From CAMLQK01 sp035478775 (GTDB taxonomy: Bacteria; Patescibacteriota; Saccharimonadia; Saccharimonadales; UBA4665), in contig DATIJG010000007.1 in assembly GCA_035478775.1 (NCBI GenBank), positions 23,570-87,569 of the forward strand: a stretch of DNA of 64,000 bases, given 5' to 3'. The notes under the pieces were generated by a model. It was not told the origin of the DNA. It did no database searches and saw only the letters and a list, made by a program, of their open reading frames with translations. This document shows, in pieces, positions 16,985 to 25,283 of this stretch (positions are counted from its first letter, which is position 1; every line of letters begins with the position of its first letter). The translations under genes were made by a program, and so were the position numbers.

Positions 16985-17605
16985 CTATAGGTCCGGCAGG
17001 CGGTTTTTGCGGCGATAATCTGCCGCAATATTGAGGTGCGGAAAATCTTCGGTAGGAACTGGCACATCGAGTGCTCGGCACAGTGGCTCCCAGCCGTCTG
17101 CGGGCGTCCACTCAATAAGACGTTCGGCTGGGATGCGGGCCCGAACAGCTGCGTTGTGCTGCTCGTATGCGGCAATCGCTGCCTCCCGACTGGGATTTCG
17201 CCCGATAAATTTCTTCTCAAAAAGCTCAACAACGAGCAGCTCCCACGGGGTTCGAGCTGTCTGGCGCGTTGGTGCGCTAATCAGAACCGTTTGACTGATG
17301 CTGTGCCACCATTCTTCTGGGTCGCGGATCGAGAGCAGCACTTTGGCATCGGGGTAAAAATCACTCAGCTCTTCCCAAAAAGCCATGCTTGGCCAGTCCA
17401 AACACGCATTGTAACCGCCAAGGAGTTTAGGCCAATCAGCGTGGCCGGTTGCCGCAGTGCGCAGCCACAAAGGAGCAGTTGCGGGATGCGCGACAACCTC
17501 TGTCATGTGGTGGCAAGGCTTGCCGGTAAGTTGTTCGAGTGCGGCCCTGAGCGAAACTGTGCCTGTTCGCCACATGCCAGCGCCAATTATTTTGACGTCG
17601 TTCAT
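16985..17605 (-). CDS. Sulfotransferase family protein
   Basis: The 206-residue protein begins KIIGAGMWRTGTVSLRAAL, the 5'-phosphosulfate loop of the sulfotransferase fold (G-x2-R-T-G-T-x-S-L), and continues with the 3'-phosphate-binding region VLLSIRDPEEWWHS. Such enzymes move sulfate from PAPS to a carbohydrate, protein or small molecule. The ATG at 17605 overlaps the stop of the methyltransferase gene (ATGA) and has GGAAG upstream. As the last gene of an operon with a surface protein and glycosyltransferases, its substrate is probably a surface glycan. No PAPS synthesis genes are in this window. Confidence 0.85.
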   Translation of the reverse strand: MNDVKIIGAGMWRTGTVSLRAALEQLTGKPCHHMTEVVAHPATAPLWLRTAATGHADWPKLLGGYNACLDWPSMAFWEELSDFYPDAKVLLSIRDPEEWWHSISQTVLISAPTRQTARTPWELLVVELFEKKFIGRNPSREAAIAAYEQHNAAVRARIPAERLIEWTPADGWEPLCRALDVPVPTEDFPHLNIAADYRRKNRLPDL

Positions 17606-18114
17606 GCCACTTCCTTTAAGCGGCACGTTGCGTACAAATCACCATGCTCATAATCCATGATTATTTCAGCCGTCAAGCCCGCGATGTTAGCCGCCCGTTT
17701 GAATATCTGCTGGCTAACATTGCCGTAGTATTCGCCATAAGTTACCCGTGCGCGATCGGTGTGTGCGGAATGTGGCTTGCGTGGATTGGCGGCGCATGTA
17801 ATTAGAATGAGGCCGTCAGGTGCCAATGCTTTGGCGGCAACGGCCAAGATTTCGGGCCAGCGCGGGGTATGCTCGAAGGTTTCGGTACTGACGATGCAGT
17901 CATATTGCTGTGTGGGCATCCAATCAGCAGCATCTATTACTAGGTCGACATTTGGTCCGGCAGTGATATCGACACCAAAATACGAGCGAGCTTGCGGAAA
18001 TAATGCTTTAACGCCACCGTTAACATCGCAACTGCCGAGCTCGGCAACGTCACCGGTAATCGGGCCGTGCTTCTGCACGGCTCTTGCAATATAATCGTGT
18101 GCCTGAACATGCAT
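17602..18114 (-). CDS. Class I SAM-dependent methyltransferase
   Basis: A 170-residue enzyme with motif I DVAELGSCDVNGG, strand-2 acid YFGVDIT, and DCIVSTETFEHTPRW in the strand-4 region. It matches Methyltransf_11-type small-molecule or sugar methyltransferases. It starts 1 nt after the glycosyltransferase stop and overlaps the sulfotransferase start by 4 nt, so it is part of the surface-glycan operon. Confidence 0.87.
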   Translation of the reverse strand: MHVQAHDYIARAVQKHGPITGDVAELGSCDVNGGVKALFPQARSYFGVDITAGPNVDLVIDAADWMPTQQYDCIVSTETFEHTPRWPEILAVAAKALAPDGLILITCAANPRKPHSAHTDRARVTYGEYYGNVSQQIFKRAANIAGLTAEIIMDYEHGDLYATCRLKEVA

Positions 18115-18115
18115 G

Positions 18116-18703
18116 CTAATGTGATTCCCGCCAGCGGCGGCCGTCTTGGCGCTTGGCCTCTTGCGTCCAAGGGTACCTGGCAGCGGTCGCTGAGCCAGCG
18201 TGAATAATTCCCAAACCAGTTACGCGCCCCAGCCGGCCGCCGTTTTCGATAATTTTAGTGAATAAATCACCAACACCGTACCACCATTTGTACTGCTCGT
18301 CGATATCGACCCAGGCGCTTGCTTTCACCATAAAACACCAGGTGGTGACGCCAACCATCAGGTCGCCAACGTTGCCGGTAACAGGGATAATGTGGGGGTC
18401 TGCGGGCAGACCAAACTTGGCCGTCGGGTCAACGCCAACACAGGCATAATCGTACGTTTGCATGGCCATTTGTAAGGTCGCTAAGGTGCGCGTTGGCAAT
18501 CTGATGTCGTCATTCAATACAGCAATGTAATCGGCCTTCCAGCTACGCGCCAGGCGCGCGCCAGCGTTCCAGGTAGTGTGAATATTGTGCTCGTGCGGCC
18601 GCCCCAGCGTGATCACGTCCACGCCTTCGGCGACTAGTTGCGTGGTGAGCTGCATCAGCTCTGGGCGTTCGCCGAGAGTTGGGATAACAGCAGCGATTTT
18701 CAC
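18116..18703 (-). CDS. Glycosyltransferase, family 2-like
   Basis: This 195-residue protein starts MKIAAVIPTLGERPELMQL and contains YIAVLNDDIRLP, the DxD-like metal and nucleotide-sugar site of the GT-A fold. It is shorter than most GT2 enzymes. The GTG start overlaps the stop of the gene upstream (GTGA). It likely acts on the same glycan or glycoprotein as the other enzymes in this operon. Confidence 0.82.
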   Translation of the reverse strand: MKIAAVIPTLGERPELMQLTTQLVAEGVDVITLGRPHEHNIHTTWNAGARLARSWKADYIAVLNDDIRLPTRTLATLQMAMQTYDYACVGVDPTAKFGLPADPHIIPVTGNVGDLMVGVTTWCFMVKASAWVDIDEQYKWWYGVGDLFTKIIENGGRLGRVTGLGIIHAGSATAARYPWTQEAKRQDGRRWRESH

Positions 18704-19401
18704 GTTCGGCCTTCCGTGTTTTGCATATTATGCCTTTGGCTATCTTGTCGGCTGCCTGAATCCCAATCAATACTTAACGCGCTGACGTCCGCTCCGATAA
18801 AACGTGCCGCAATGTTCTGAGGATAAAAGTGAGCCAAGGTGCTGTGGATCGGACAGCCGTGCTCGACAAGGCTCGGCACCGTCGCCCAAACAGTCTTTTC
18901 GGGACGGAGCTCGGCGCGCATCTCGTCAGCGCCGTAACTCCAGCGCCGTGCGGCGCGAGCAAAGCTATTACTATGTTTTTCGTAGTCTTGCCTGAGCGCC
19001 AGCAGCCATGCAACTGGATAGGCTACGGCCAGATCGGTCGGCACGTCATGCACAATTGTTAAACTGCCGGTAGCGGCGGTCGTAACAGTGGGGTCACGAC
19101 TAAAAAAGCTGATCGTTCTGCCCGGGTACAGCTCAATGAGTTTTTGGACAACAACCATAAAATCGGGGCAAGGTTCGGCGTCATCTTCGATGATGAGTAC
19201 GTGTGTTGGTTTTTTGGTGCCGTCGATCGCTCGTGCACAAGCAATATCCACCGCTCGCCACCAATTATAGACATGCCCCTTGTGCTGAGTATCGAGTGCC
19301 GCGACGTCGTTCGTGAGGCCTAAATTGTTCAACAGTGCACGAAGCCGCTGGCGTCGTTCCGGTACCGACAAAACGCCGACACCCAACACGGGTTTGTTCA
19401 C
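18700..19401 (-). CDS. Glycosyltransferase-like protein (GT2/GT25 type)
   Basis: From the GTG at 19401 the protein is 233 residues, starting MNKPVLGVGVLSVPERRQRL. It contains HVLIIEDDAEPCPDF, the acidic metal-binding stretch typical of GT2 and GT25 (LPS beta-glycosyltransferase type) enzymes. The GTG overlaps the stop of the HAEG-repeat gene (GTGA) and is preceded by GGAAG, which marks it as the true start over the longer frame to 19506. A role in decorating the repeat protein encoded upstream is inferred from the overlap. Confidence 0.78.
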   Translation of the reverse strand: MNKPVLGVGVLSVPERRQRLRALLNNLGLTNDVAALDTQHKGHVYNWWRAVDIACARAIDGTKKPTHVLIIEDDAEPCPDFMVVVQKLIELYPGRTISFFSRDPTVTTAATGSLTIVHDVPTDLAVAYPVAWLLALRQDYEKHSNSFARAARRWSYGADEMRAELRPEKTVWATVPSLVEHGCPIHSTLAHFYPQNIAARFIGADVSALSIDWDSGSRQDSQRHNMQNTEGRT

Positions 19402-20852
19402 GGTACTTCCACAATTTCGGTGACGCCAACCCAGCGAACGGTACCCGAGTCGGCAGTAACGTCCAGCGAAAGTCCGTCGCTCGTAGTATTCACAGCAACC
19501 GTCCAAGCGTTAGCGCCCGTGTCGTGATCAGTCTGCGTGATGGTCGCTGGTGCGACTAACCGCACGCTGCCACTTTTGCGTGAAGCAGTTATTTCGATCA
19601 GCCAATGCGACGCAGTGTCATCGGCGGATCGCCAGGCACCAAGATCCAACCGAATAACAGAGAGTCGGTTGTCAGTGAGCACAAGGTCGGTGGCCTGGAA
19701 CATGCCGAATCCAATGTTGAGTGAGCCGCTAATGGTCTGGCCGGCAACGGTCACGCGCGAAACTTGCGCTGGAACGTTGCCGCTAAAAAAGCCCGAGCCT
19801 TCGGCATGTTCGCCAATGCGCGCTGCGACAGTGAAGTTGCCTTCGGCATGCGCTACAAAACCACTGGCTGTGGTTAGCTCACCTTCGGCGTGCGAACCGT
19901 CGCCACTGGCGGTTGCCTCGAGCCCTTCGGCATGTGAGCCTTCGCCACTGGCGGTTGCCGACTGTCCTTCGGCATGCGAACCAAAACCACTCGACGTTGA
20001 GCTAACACCTTCGGCGTGCGAACCGTAGCCGCTTGAGGTTGTACTCAGACCTTCGCTGTGTGAATAGGTGCCGCTGGCGGTCGTAAAGTAGCCCTCGGCG
20101 TGCGCGGCACTGTCGGAAGCTGTTGTGCTCGTTCCTTCGGCGTGTGAGTTAAGGCGAAGGGCTGAGCTGGTGCCCTCGGCCATTGCGCCGGGTGCTACCA
20201 GTGTAAGCACCCAAGCCTCAAAGCCCGATGGGTCGATGGTCAAGCGCACGCTGAACCCGTTGCCGTATCGGTCGGAATGAAGAATCGGTGCTACCCAGTA
20301 CCGGTTGGTCATGGTGTCAGTGGTTCGATTAAGCACGAACGGATGAACAATATCACCCGTTGCGACAACGGTATACACGCCGGTCGAGTCGTGGTCTGGG
20401 TAGTTGATGTTGTCCCAAAATGCGATCCGATCGCCGACTGCCACGGTGTAGCCATCTACCACAAGCGCCCCATTGGCATTAGCTGTAATGGTGGTGGTAA
20501 TGGGCAGCCCGGTCTCTGGATCGGTGGCGCTGCCATCGGTGACCGTGTAATTAGGAACCGATGAGTAGCCCAGGGCGTTACCAATCAGAATGGCCTGTAC
20601 TGGTGCTAACTCAACGACAGAAATCGGTGTGCCGCCGGCAATAATCGCCTGATTTTTCCATTTTGCATCTGCCGCGACATATGACAAAACCTGCGCATCT
20701 GCGGGGCTAGCCGTCGTGACATCTCTCAGCGAATTGAGCGTGTAGAGTTCCGGCTTGAGCGTCCCGTCCGCCTGCAACGCCTGACTCAAAAAGTCATTCA
20801 GAATTTCTCCCCAGTTTCCGGAATCACCACCAATTGCTGGAAGACGAGACAT
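19398..20852 (-). CDS. Beta-roll surface/tail-fibre-like protein with HAEG repeats
   Basis: The 484-residue protein begins RLPAIGGDSGNWGEILNDFL and then ADGTLK, an N-terminus shared by fibre-like proteins of Saccharibacteria and some phages. Residues ~60-235 form a beta-rich domain. Residues 237-352 carry nine HAEG (one HSEG) units in strict 14-residue steps, pattern S-H-A-E-G-x3-T-A-S-G-x-G, the period of the left-handed beta-roll of YadA-type trimeric heads. The C-terminal ~130 residues look like a beta-sandwich tip. There is no signal peptide and no membrane helix, as in phage-type fibres. It leads an operon with two glycosyltransferases, a methyltransferase and a sulfotransferase. A ribosome site (AAGGGG) precedes the ATG. 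Confidence 0.85.
   Translation of the reverse strand: MSRLPAIGGDSGNWGEILNDFLSQALQADGTLKPELYTLNSLRDVTTASPADAQVLSYVAADAKWKNQAIIAGGTPISVVELAPVQAILIGNALGYSSVPNYTVTDGSATDPETGLPITTTITANANGALVVDGYTVAVGDRIAFWDNINYPDHDSTGVYTVVATGDIVHPFVLNRTTDTMTNRYWVAPILHSDRYGNGFSVRLTIDPSGFEAWVLTLVAPGAMAEGTSSALRLNSHAEGTSTTASDSAAHAEGYFTTASGTYSHSEGLSTTSSGYGSHAEGVSSTSSGFGSHAEGQSATASGEGSHAEGLEATASGDGSHAEGELTTASGFVAHAEGNFTVAARIGEHAEGSGFFSGNVPAQVSRVTVAGQTISGSLNIGFGMFQATDLVLTDNRLSVIRLDLGAWRSADDTASHWLIEITASRKSGSVRLVAPATITQTDHDTGANAWTVAVNTTSDGLSLDVTADSGTVRWVGVTEIVEVP
19797..20144 (-). repeat. 42-bp tandem coding repeat (HAEG units)
   Basis: Eight full 42-bp units plus a partial ninth encode the 14-residue HAEG repeats. Units differ mostly at third positions and at the variable residues, so the array is old and kept by selection on the protein. 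Confidence 0.85.
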
Positions 20853-20928
20853 TGCGCTACCCCTTAGTTATCTCCATTGTAGCAAAAGAACTAATGTTTG
20901 GAAATGGGTCACAAAAAAGGCAGGAAAC

Positions 20929-20952
20929 AAAAAAAGATGTCCAAGTTTGGAC
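20929..20952 (-). terminator. Rho-independent terminator of the 93-aa membrane protein gene
   Basis: On the minus strand GTCCAA-ac-TTGGAC is followed after 3 nt by seven T residues. It ends the transcript of the gene at 21058-21339 before the HAEG operon promoter. Confidence 0.65.
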
Positions 20953-21057
20953 TTCTTTCCGCTGTTGAAATAATTTTGGCCGAGGCCCAGGGATAGGAAT
21001 ATAACTTTTCCAGTTGAACTAGGCTTTGATCCTAGTGAATTCGAGAACAGAAGGCTG

Positions 21058-21339
21058 CTACTTTTTCCCAAATGCACCATGTATAGAGTGGAACAGGCCA
21101 ATCACGAGCACACCCAAAACTGCTGACCAAAAGGAGGCTGTCGCATGCTGCGAAGCGTGTCCCTCAACAAAGAGAAGCGAAACGAGCAGGAGCATGATAA
21201 AACCGCCAATGAAGTTTGCTACCGGTGTGGAGCCGAATGGCGTAGGAAACCGCTCGTGCGTTAGACCTTTTACGAGGTGCGGCACTGCGTTGGCTGCGAA
21301 TAGACCGGCAAAGAACGTAGTTATAATTGCTGTAAACAT
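21058..21339 (-). CDS. Small membrane protein, probably TetR-controlled
   Basis: A 93-residue protein with three hydrophobic helices (about 1-20, 42-60 and 70-90). Function unknown. It is divergent from a TetR regulator and the two promoters share one palindromic operator, so it is the likely target gene. A ribosome-like AGAAAGA stretch precedes the ATG. Confidence 0.75.
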   Translation of the reverse strand: MFTAIITTFFAGLFAANAVPHLVKGLTHERFPTPFGSTPVANFIGGFIMLLLVSLLFVEGHASQHATASFWSAVLGVLVIGLFHSIHGAFGKK

Positions 21340-21384
21340 GATTTTCTCTTTCTAATAATGTAGTGTTTCGTATATTGATATATT

Positions 21385-21403
21385 ACTATAACGGTGTTAT
21401 AGT
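21385..21403. promoter_or_regulatory. TetR operator containing both divergent -10 boxes
   Basis: ACTATAAC-ggt-GTTATAGT is a perfect 8-3-8 palindrome. Its right arm holds TATAGT 6 nt before the TetR start (21410); its left arm holds TATAGT on the minus strand for the membrane protein gene. A dimer bound here would cover both -10 elements. Confidence 0.8.
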
Positions 21404-21409
21404 GTCAAT

Positions 21410-21994
21410 ATGAAACTGTCTGGCGCACAAATAATTGAAGCAGCACTTGCACTGTTACAGGAAGATGGGCTTGAGGGTGTGACGTTTCGCAAGCTACAAA
21501 CTCGCCTTTCGGTAACCGCACCAACACTTTATTGGCGATTTCATAGCAAGGCAGAACTACTAAATGCAATGAGTGAACACATCATTGCTGGTCATGTCGA
21601 GATAGCAGAAGTATCAGATAGGTCTTGGCGACAATATGTTATTGAGGCTCTAACTTCAGTCCGAGAGGCTATGCTCACCTATAAAGATGGCTCAAGGATT
21701 GTTGCTGATGCAGGCATTCTTGGTACCCCTTCGCTTGCATCTATCATTGAAGAAGGACTAGATTTGATGCGCACACAAGGAGTCTTGATCGCGGAATCGA
21801 GTCTCATTATCTTTGCGGCGCTTCACTACACATTTGGACATGTCATAGAAGAACAGACGTCTCTGGATCGATCTGACCAGCAGATATTTCTAAGAACACA
21901 TCCTCTTATCCAGGAAGCGGTTATTTCCAAGTCTGCCAAAAGGGCGACTTCTGCTGAGATCTATCTATCCGGCCTAGAGCGTATTTTGGGATAA
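21410..21994 (+). CDS. TetR family regulator
   Basis: The 194-residue protein has the N-terminal TetR helix-turn-helix (GAQIIEAALALLQEDGLEG, then LQTRLSVTAPTLYWRFHSKAEL) and a C-terminal ligand domain resembling that of TetR itself (TetR_C type). Transcription is leaderless from a -10 inside its own operator, so it should repress itself and the divergent membrane protein gene. Ligand unknown. Confidence 0.93.
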   Translation: MKLSGAQIIEAALALLQEDGLEGVTFRKLQTRLSVTAPTLYWRFHSKAELLNAMSEHIIAGHVEIAEVSDRSWRQYVIEALTSVREAMLTYKDGSRIVADAGILGTPSLASIIEEGLDLMRTQGVLIAESSLIIFAALHYTFGHVIEEQTSLDRSDQQIFLRTHPLIQEAVISKSAKRATSAEIYLSGLERILG

Positions 21995-22058
21995 AGGGAT
22001 ATCATTTCTTGGAACAAGAAAATCGTCTAAGCTTCGTAATAAAGTTTAGACTATTTCC

Positions 22059-22166
22059 ATGGCCAGCATGCTGCTTAGCAGACTGTATAAACTAGAAGAT
22101 GCGTGGGTTATAACTGACGCGGGTTCCAAAAATGACACCGAGTTAGCTGAAACGCTTAGCAAATAA
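22059..22166 (+). CDS. Possible 35-aa small protein
   Basis: The frame MASMLLSRLYKLEDAWVITD... runs 35 codons and ends at TAA. A TAGACT box lies 6 nt before the ATG, the spacing of the leaderless genes in this window. It could also be a remnant of a longer gene. Weak support. Confidence 0.25.
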   Translation: MASMLLSRLYKLEDAWVITDAGSKNDTELAETLSK

Positions 22167-22185
22167 AGATCAGTATATGCTTGAA

Positions 22186-22225
22186 AAGTTAAATGACACG
22201 TACTTGCGCATGTGTCATTTAACTT
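22186..22225. repeat. 14-bp perfect inverted repeat, 12-nt loop
   Basis: Arms AAGTTAAATGACAC and GTGTCATTTAACTT enclose gtacttgcgcat. There is no T-run after it, so it is not a standard terminator. It could be an operator, a processing hairpin or part of a mobile-element end. Confidence 0.6.
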
Positions 22226-22363
22226 GGCTGGGGATGAGTCTCTCAACTGGCACCCTTGATCGCAGATTTTATTCTCCTTGGACAGAGGCTAGAACAACTC
22301 GGCTTTATTCACAGTGAGGCAGAGTTGTCGTGAGGGAGCCTCTAAATAAGGAGGCTTATGTAC

Positions 22364-22858
22364 TTATAGACTAACACGCTGTGGACCTCGGGCCACCAAT
22401 ATGGTTTCTGACGATTCTGATACGTCTCGTTCCCAGGCGGCAAGGATACCATGTTTGTCTAATAGTACAGCCGTAGCAAACGCGCCGATAAGCCGTTCAT
22501 TTGCCCAAGACTGCCCTTGTTCCACGGTGAGTACTTCACGGCCTAAGTGAGCCGCAATAATCAGCATCGTGTCCTCATATACGTATGGCGTTTCAGTTCG
22601 CCATGCACCGTCATAATCGTTCGTATGGCCTATACAGCTAAAGCTCTTATTTGCATTGTGCCGCCATGCCGCGACAGGTTCACCATCTCTCAAGAAGTAA
22701 GCGCGGCTAAAATCGTAGCCATCCTCGGATATGTCCGACAGCCATTGTTCGGCTTGATAATCATATTCTATAGTGCCGTTCTTTCGGCCAACGGTACCAG
22801 CTAATGTACCTTGAGCTATATTGTCTAGCTGATTGTCGTGAGCTTCAATAATTATCAT
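22364..22858 (-). CDS. Conserved-looking protein of unknown function
   Basis: The 164-residue protein starts MIIIEAHDNQLDNIAQG and has alternating hydrophobic strands and charged segments (EDGYDFSRAYFLRDGEPVAAW). Its start overlaps the stop of the upstream oxidoreductase gene by 4 nt (ATGA), so they are translationally coupled and may work on the same substrate. No family recognised. Confidence 0.7.
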   Translation of the reverse strand: MIIIEAHDNQLDNIAQGTLAGTVGRKNGTIEYDYQAEQWLSDISEDGYDFSRAYFLRDGEPVAAWRHNANKSFSCIGHTNDYDGAWRTETPYVYEDTMLIIAAHLGREVLTVEQGQSWANERLIGAFATAVLLDKHGILAAWERDVSESSETILVARGPQRVSL

Positions 22859-23838
22859 ATGTTCACTCCGTCGTATCTCCAGGTTTTTTGGTTAGATAGT
22901 ATGACTGAAAGGGCCGTGTTGACATACAAATCCTGTGTGCTGAGGTATGGTTCTGCGAGTCCAAGTATTGCTCGGCCAAAGTTTTGCATAGTGGCTGCGC
23001 CACGCTCTTCGTAAGCAGTAACTGGCACTGGCGGCTGGCTCTCTTTGCCTGTTTCGTGATTGGCTATACGAGCAAAGCCTTTATGGGTATCGATGGTGAC
23101 TTCACCCGCTTCAAAGCGAATGCCTGCCCACTCAGGGTAAACTTTCGCATTCAATCGCCGCGTTCCGGAAAAATCGAAGCTTATGCCATCGTCGCGTATT
23201 CCTGCCACCTGATAACGGTCATAGCTATCCGTTAGACGAGTAGCGTCAAACCCGCTGTGACCAAACACGAAATTGACTAAATCTATTTCATGATTAGCGT
23301 GATCGAGCAAGAGGCCTCTGTCGTGCTTCCAGTCCCGTACGGGTTTGTGGTAAGAGAAATCGGTTTTAATTTGCAGCGGTTCTCCTAAAGTATCGCGGAA
23401 TTCTGGCAAATGGTTTTTGAGCCATACATATGGCGGGTCGTAGCGGCGTGGATGGCAGCTGCTGACTATTAATCCGTTTTGACTAGCTGTTTTCAAAATA
23501 TCTGGGAGCGTTTCCAGCTGCGTGGCATTAACTGCAAGCGGTTTTTCTATGAACGCATGCTTACCGGCCTGAACGGCCGCTGCTAAGTCATCGAAATGAA
23601 ATTCGTCCGGCGTACCTATCAGTACGGCGCTATTCGTACTGTTTAATATTTCCTCACGCGTAGCAAATCGCTGTATTGTATTGGCATTTCCTACTTCGCT
23701 TACAAAGCGATGCATCCGCTCTTCTGATAGGTCAAAAACTCCAGTCAATGCAAGTTCTGCTATGTGTTCGTTTGGCACTGCATGTGATTGCAGCGCATGT
23801 TCTCCGCACCCGATAACTCCGTATTGAATCTTTTCCAT
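22855..23838 (-). CDS. Gfo/Idh/MocA family oxidoreductase
   Basis: From the ATG at 23838 the protein is 327 residues. The N-terminus YGVIGCGEHA is the NAD(P)-binding loop, and AFIEKPLAVNATQLE holds the EKP signature lysine of the family. The C-terminal half fits the Gfo/Idh alpha/beta domain (HANHEIDLVNFVFG). Such enzymes oxidise or reduce sugars, inositols or related compounds. A longer frame starting at TTG 23874 exists but has no ribosome site. A divergent Lrp-type regulator sits 113 bp away across an AT-rich gap. Confidence 0.9.
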   Translation of the reverse strand: MEKIQYGVIGCGEHALQSHAVPNEHIAELALTGVFDLSEERMHRFVSEVGNANTIQRFATREEILNSTNSAVLIGTPDEFHFDDLAAAVQAGKHAFIEKPLAVNATQLETLPDILKTASQNGLIVSSCHPRRYDPPYVWLKNHLPEFRDTLGEPLQIKTDFSYHKPVRDWKHDRGLLLDHANHEIDLVNFVFGHSGFDATRLTDSYDRYQVAGIRDDGISFDFSGTRRLNAKVYPEWAGIRFEAGEVTIDTHKGFARIANHETGKESQPPVPVTAYEERGAATMQNFGRAILGLAEPYLSTQDLYVNTALSVILSNQKTWRYDGVNI

Positions 23839-23951
23839 AGCATCACGGTAAAGGATATGAACCGGCAGAGGCAAAATATAATATAAGCTTTTGCTATATA
23901 TTATGCTATTGTTCTAATAATTATATGTAGATATAGAATGTAGGAATAATT

Positions 23952-24896
23952 GTGTTGGATCAGCTTGACAGGAAAATTCTACAGATTTTAGAAACAGACG
24001 CCCGGCAGAGCAAGATTAAAATTGCCGAACAGCTAGGCGTATCCAAAACGCAAGTCACGTATCGGGTAAACCGCTTGGAAAAGAATGGAATTATCAAAGG
24101 CTACAAATACATTTCAAACCAGGCTGTGCTCGGCTTGCTGTCGTTTGGACTTCTTATACGGTTTCAGAGTCTGTTCTTGGAAGAACAGACGCAGATTCTG
24201 AACCGGATGCAAATGTCTAAAAAATTCAACTGGGTCGCCGCAACAAACGGCCATTGGGACGCAATCGCCGTAGCAATCGACAATGACGTACATTCTTTTA
24301 ACAGACGGCTTGATGGGTTTTTTGCCCGGTACGGCACGCATATTAAGGAATATAACTTTTATATCGATTATGAGGGCTCGATCTCAGGGCTTAATTATCT
24401 CTACAAAGAGCCCTATTCAAGGGCAGTAGCGTACCAAAACTCTGGAAGTAGCATTATTCTCAGTGACCTGGAACTACAGGTCTACCATAAATTACAATAC
24501 AACCCTCAGCTGTCATTACTATCAATCGCCAAGCAACTCGATAAAACGTATGACACTATAAAAGCCAAATATCAGGCTCTGGTTGCCAAAGGTATTCTTT
24601 TGAGACCCGCTCCTGTTATAAATCATGAGCTACTAGGCTATACAGACACAATTTGTATGTATAACATTGCTCCAAATCCGGAAAGGATTACCAAGTTGCT
24701 GGAGTTTTGCGTAGAGAATCCGAGCATAGTGCGGTATTCACGCTGCCACGGACATTTTAATTTTATTCTTAATATTCATAGCCGGGACAGTAAACATTTG
24801 AAGGAGACTATTGGGATTATTAATAAGCGGTTTTCGGATATTATTATTTCCTATGATCCTATACAGACAGTAGATATACAAAGGGGTGTCAGATAA
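23952..24896 (+). CDS. Lrp/AsnC-type regulator with two DNA-binding domains
   Basis: The 314-residue protein is about twice the usual Lrp length (~150). The first helix-turn-helix is LDQLDRKILQILETDARQS followed by EQLGVSKTQVTYRVNRLEK; a second winged-helix unit starts near residue 170 (LSDLELQVYHKLQYN, then AKQLDKTYDTIKAKYQALV), each followed by an alpha/beta ligand-like domain. It is a tandem duplication within one chain. The GTG start has AGGA 7 nt upstream. It likely controls the divergent oxidoreductase gene pair. Confidence 0.85.
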   Translation: MLDQLDRKILQILETDARQSKIKIAEQLGVSKTQVTYRVNRLEKNGIIKGYKYISNQAVLGLLSFGLLIRFQSLFLEEQTQILNRMQMSKKFNWVAATNGHWDAIAVAIDNDVHSFNRRLDGFFARYGTHIKEYNFYIDYEGSISGLNYLYKEPYSRAVAYQNSGSSIILSDLELQVYHKLQYNPQLSLLSIAKQLDKTYDTIKAKYQALVAKGILLRPAPVINHELLGYTDTICMYNIAPNPERITKLLEFCVENPSIVRYSRCHGHFNFILNIHSRDSKHLKETIGIINKRFSDIIISYDPIQTVDIQRGVR

Positions 24897-24900
24897 AGAC

Positions 24901-24923
24901 AATGCCCCACAAAATGGAGCATT
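24901..24923 (-). terminator. Terminator-like hairpin after tRNA-Gln
   Basis: On the minus strand AATGCTCC-attttgt-GGGGCATT pairs fully (one U-G), followed by a weak U stretch (gtcttta). It lies between the convergent Lrp-type gene and tRNA-Gln. Confidence 0.5.
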
Positions 24924-24943
24924 CCTACCTCTGTTATCAAATC

Positions 24944-25018
24944 TGGCTGGGACGGAGGGATTCGAACCCCCGAATGCCGGGACCAAAACCCGGTGCCTTA
25001 CCACTTGGCGACGTCCCA
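24944..25018 (-). tRNA. tRNA-Gln (TTG anticodon)
   Basis: The minus strand gives a full cloverleaf: acceptor TGGGACG pairing with CGTCCCA, D loop with AAGTGGTAAGGC, anticodon stem CCGGG/CCCGG with loop TTTTGGT (anticodon TTG), T arm GGGGGTTCGAATCCC, discriminator G and an encoded CCA end. Confidence 0.96.
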
Positions 25019-25247
25019 CTGTAATTGTTGGCTATCTCTACGCCCAGCCCAGGCACTTACATGCTTACACGTACAGCGATGCGGCGACAAGAGTCAACAA
25101 CAGATTGATTTTAACGCACTTGTTGCAAAATTTCAATCGTCTTCCTTAAGTACGAATCGCAGGCACCTTATTCTTATTATTTTTTACAGCACAAGGCAGA
25201 AACAACGTAAAATCTACAAACCGCCTACCAGAGTCGGCAGAGTCGTG

Positions 25248-25253
25248 TATAAT
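25248..25253 (+). promoter_or_regulatory. -10 box of the LCP gene
   Basis: TGTATAAT lies 30 nt before the GTG at 25284, giving a short leader without a clear ribosome site. Confidence 0.5.
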
Positions 25254-25283
25254 TACATAAGCATTGTTGCTTAAGCTTCGCAT

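Larger units (their letters stand above)
21995..22363. other. Gene-poor stretch with a long inverted repeat
   Basis: Between the TetR gene and the next gene I see only one short reading frame (22059-22166) and a perfect 14-bp inverted repeat at 22186-22225. The sequence after 22226 shows nothing I can name. Confidence 0.5.

Noticed and set aside
20277..20564. Plus-strand frame inside the HAEG-repeat gene
   Set aside because: Antisense shadow without start signals; the minus-strand protein has clear repeat structure.
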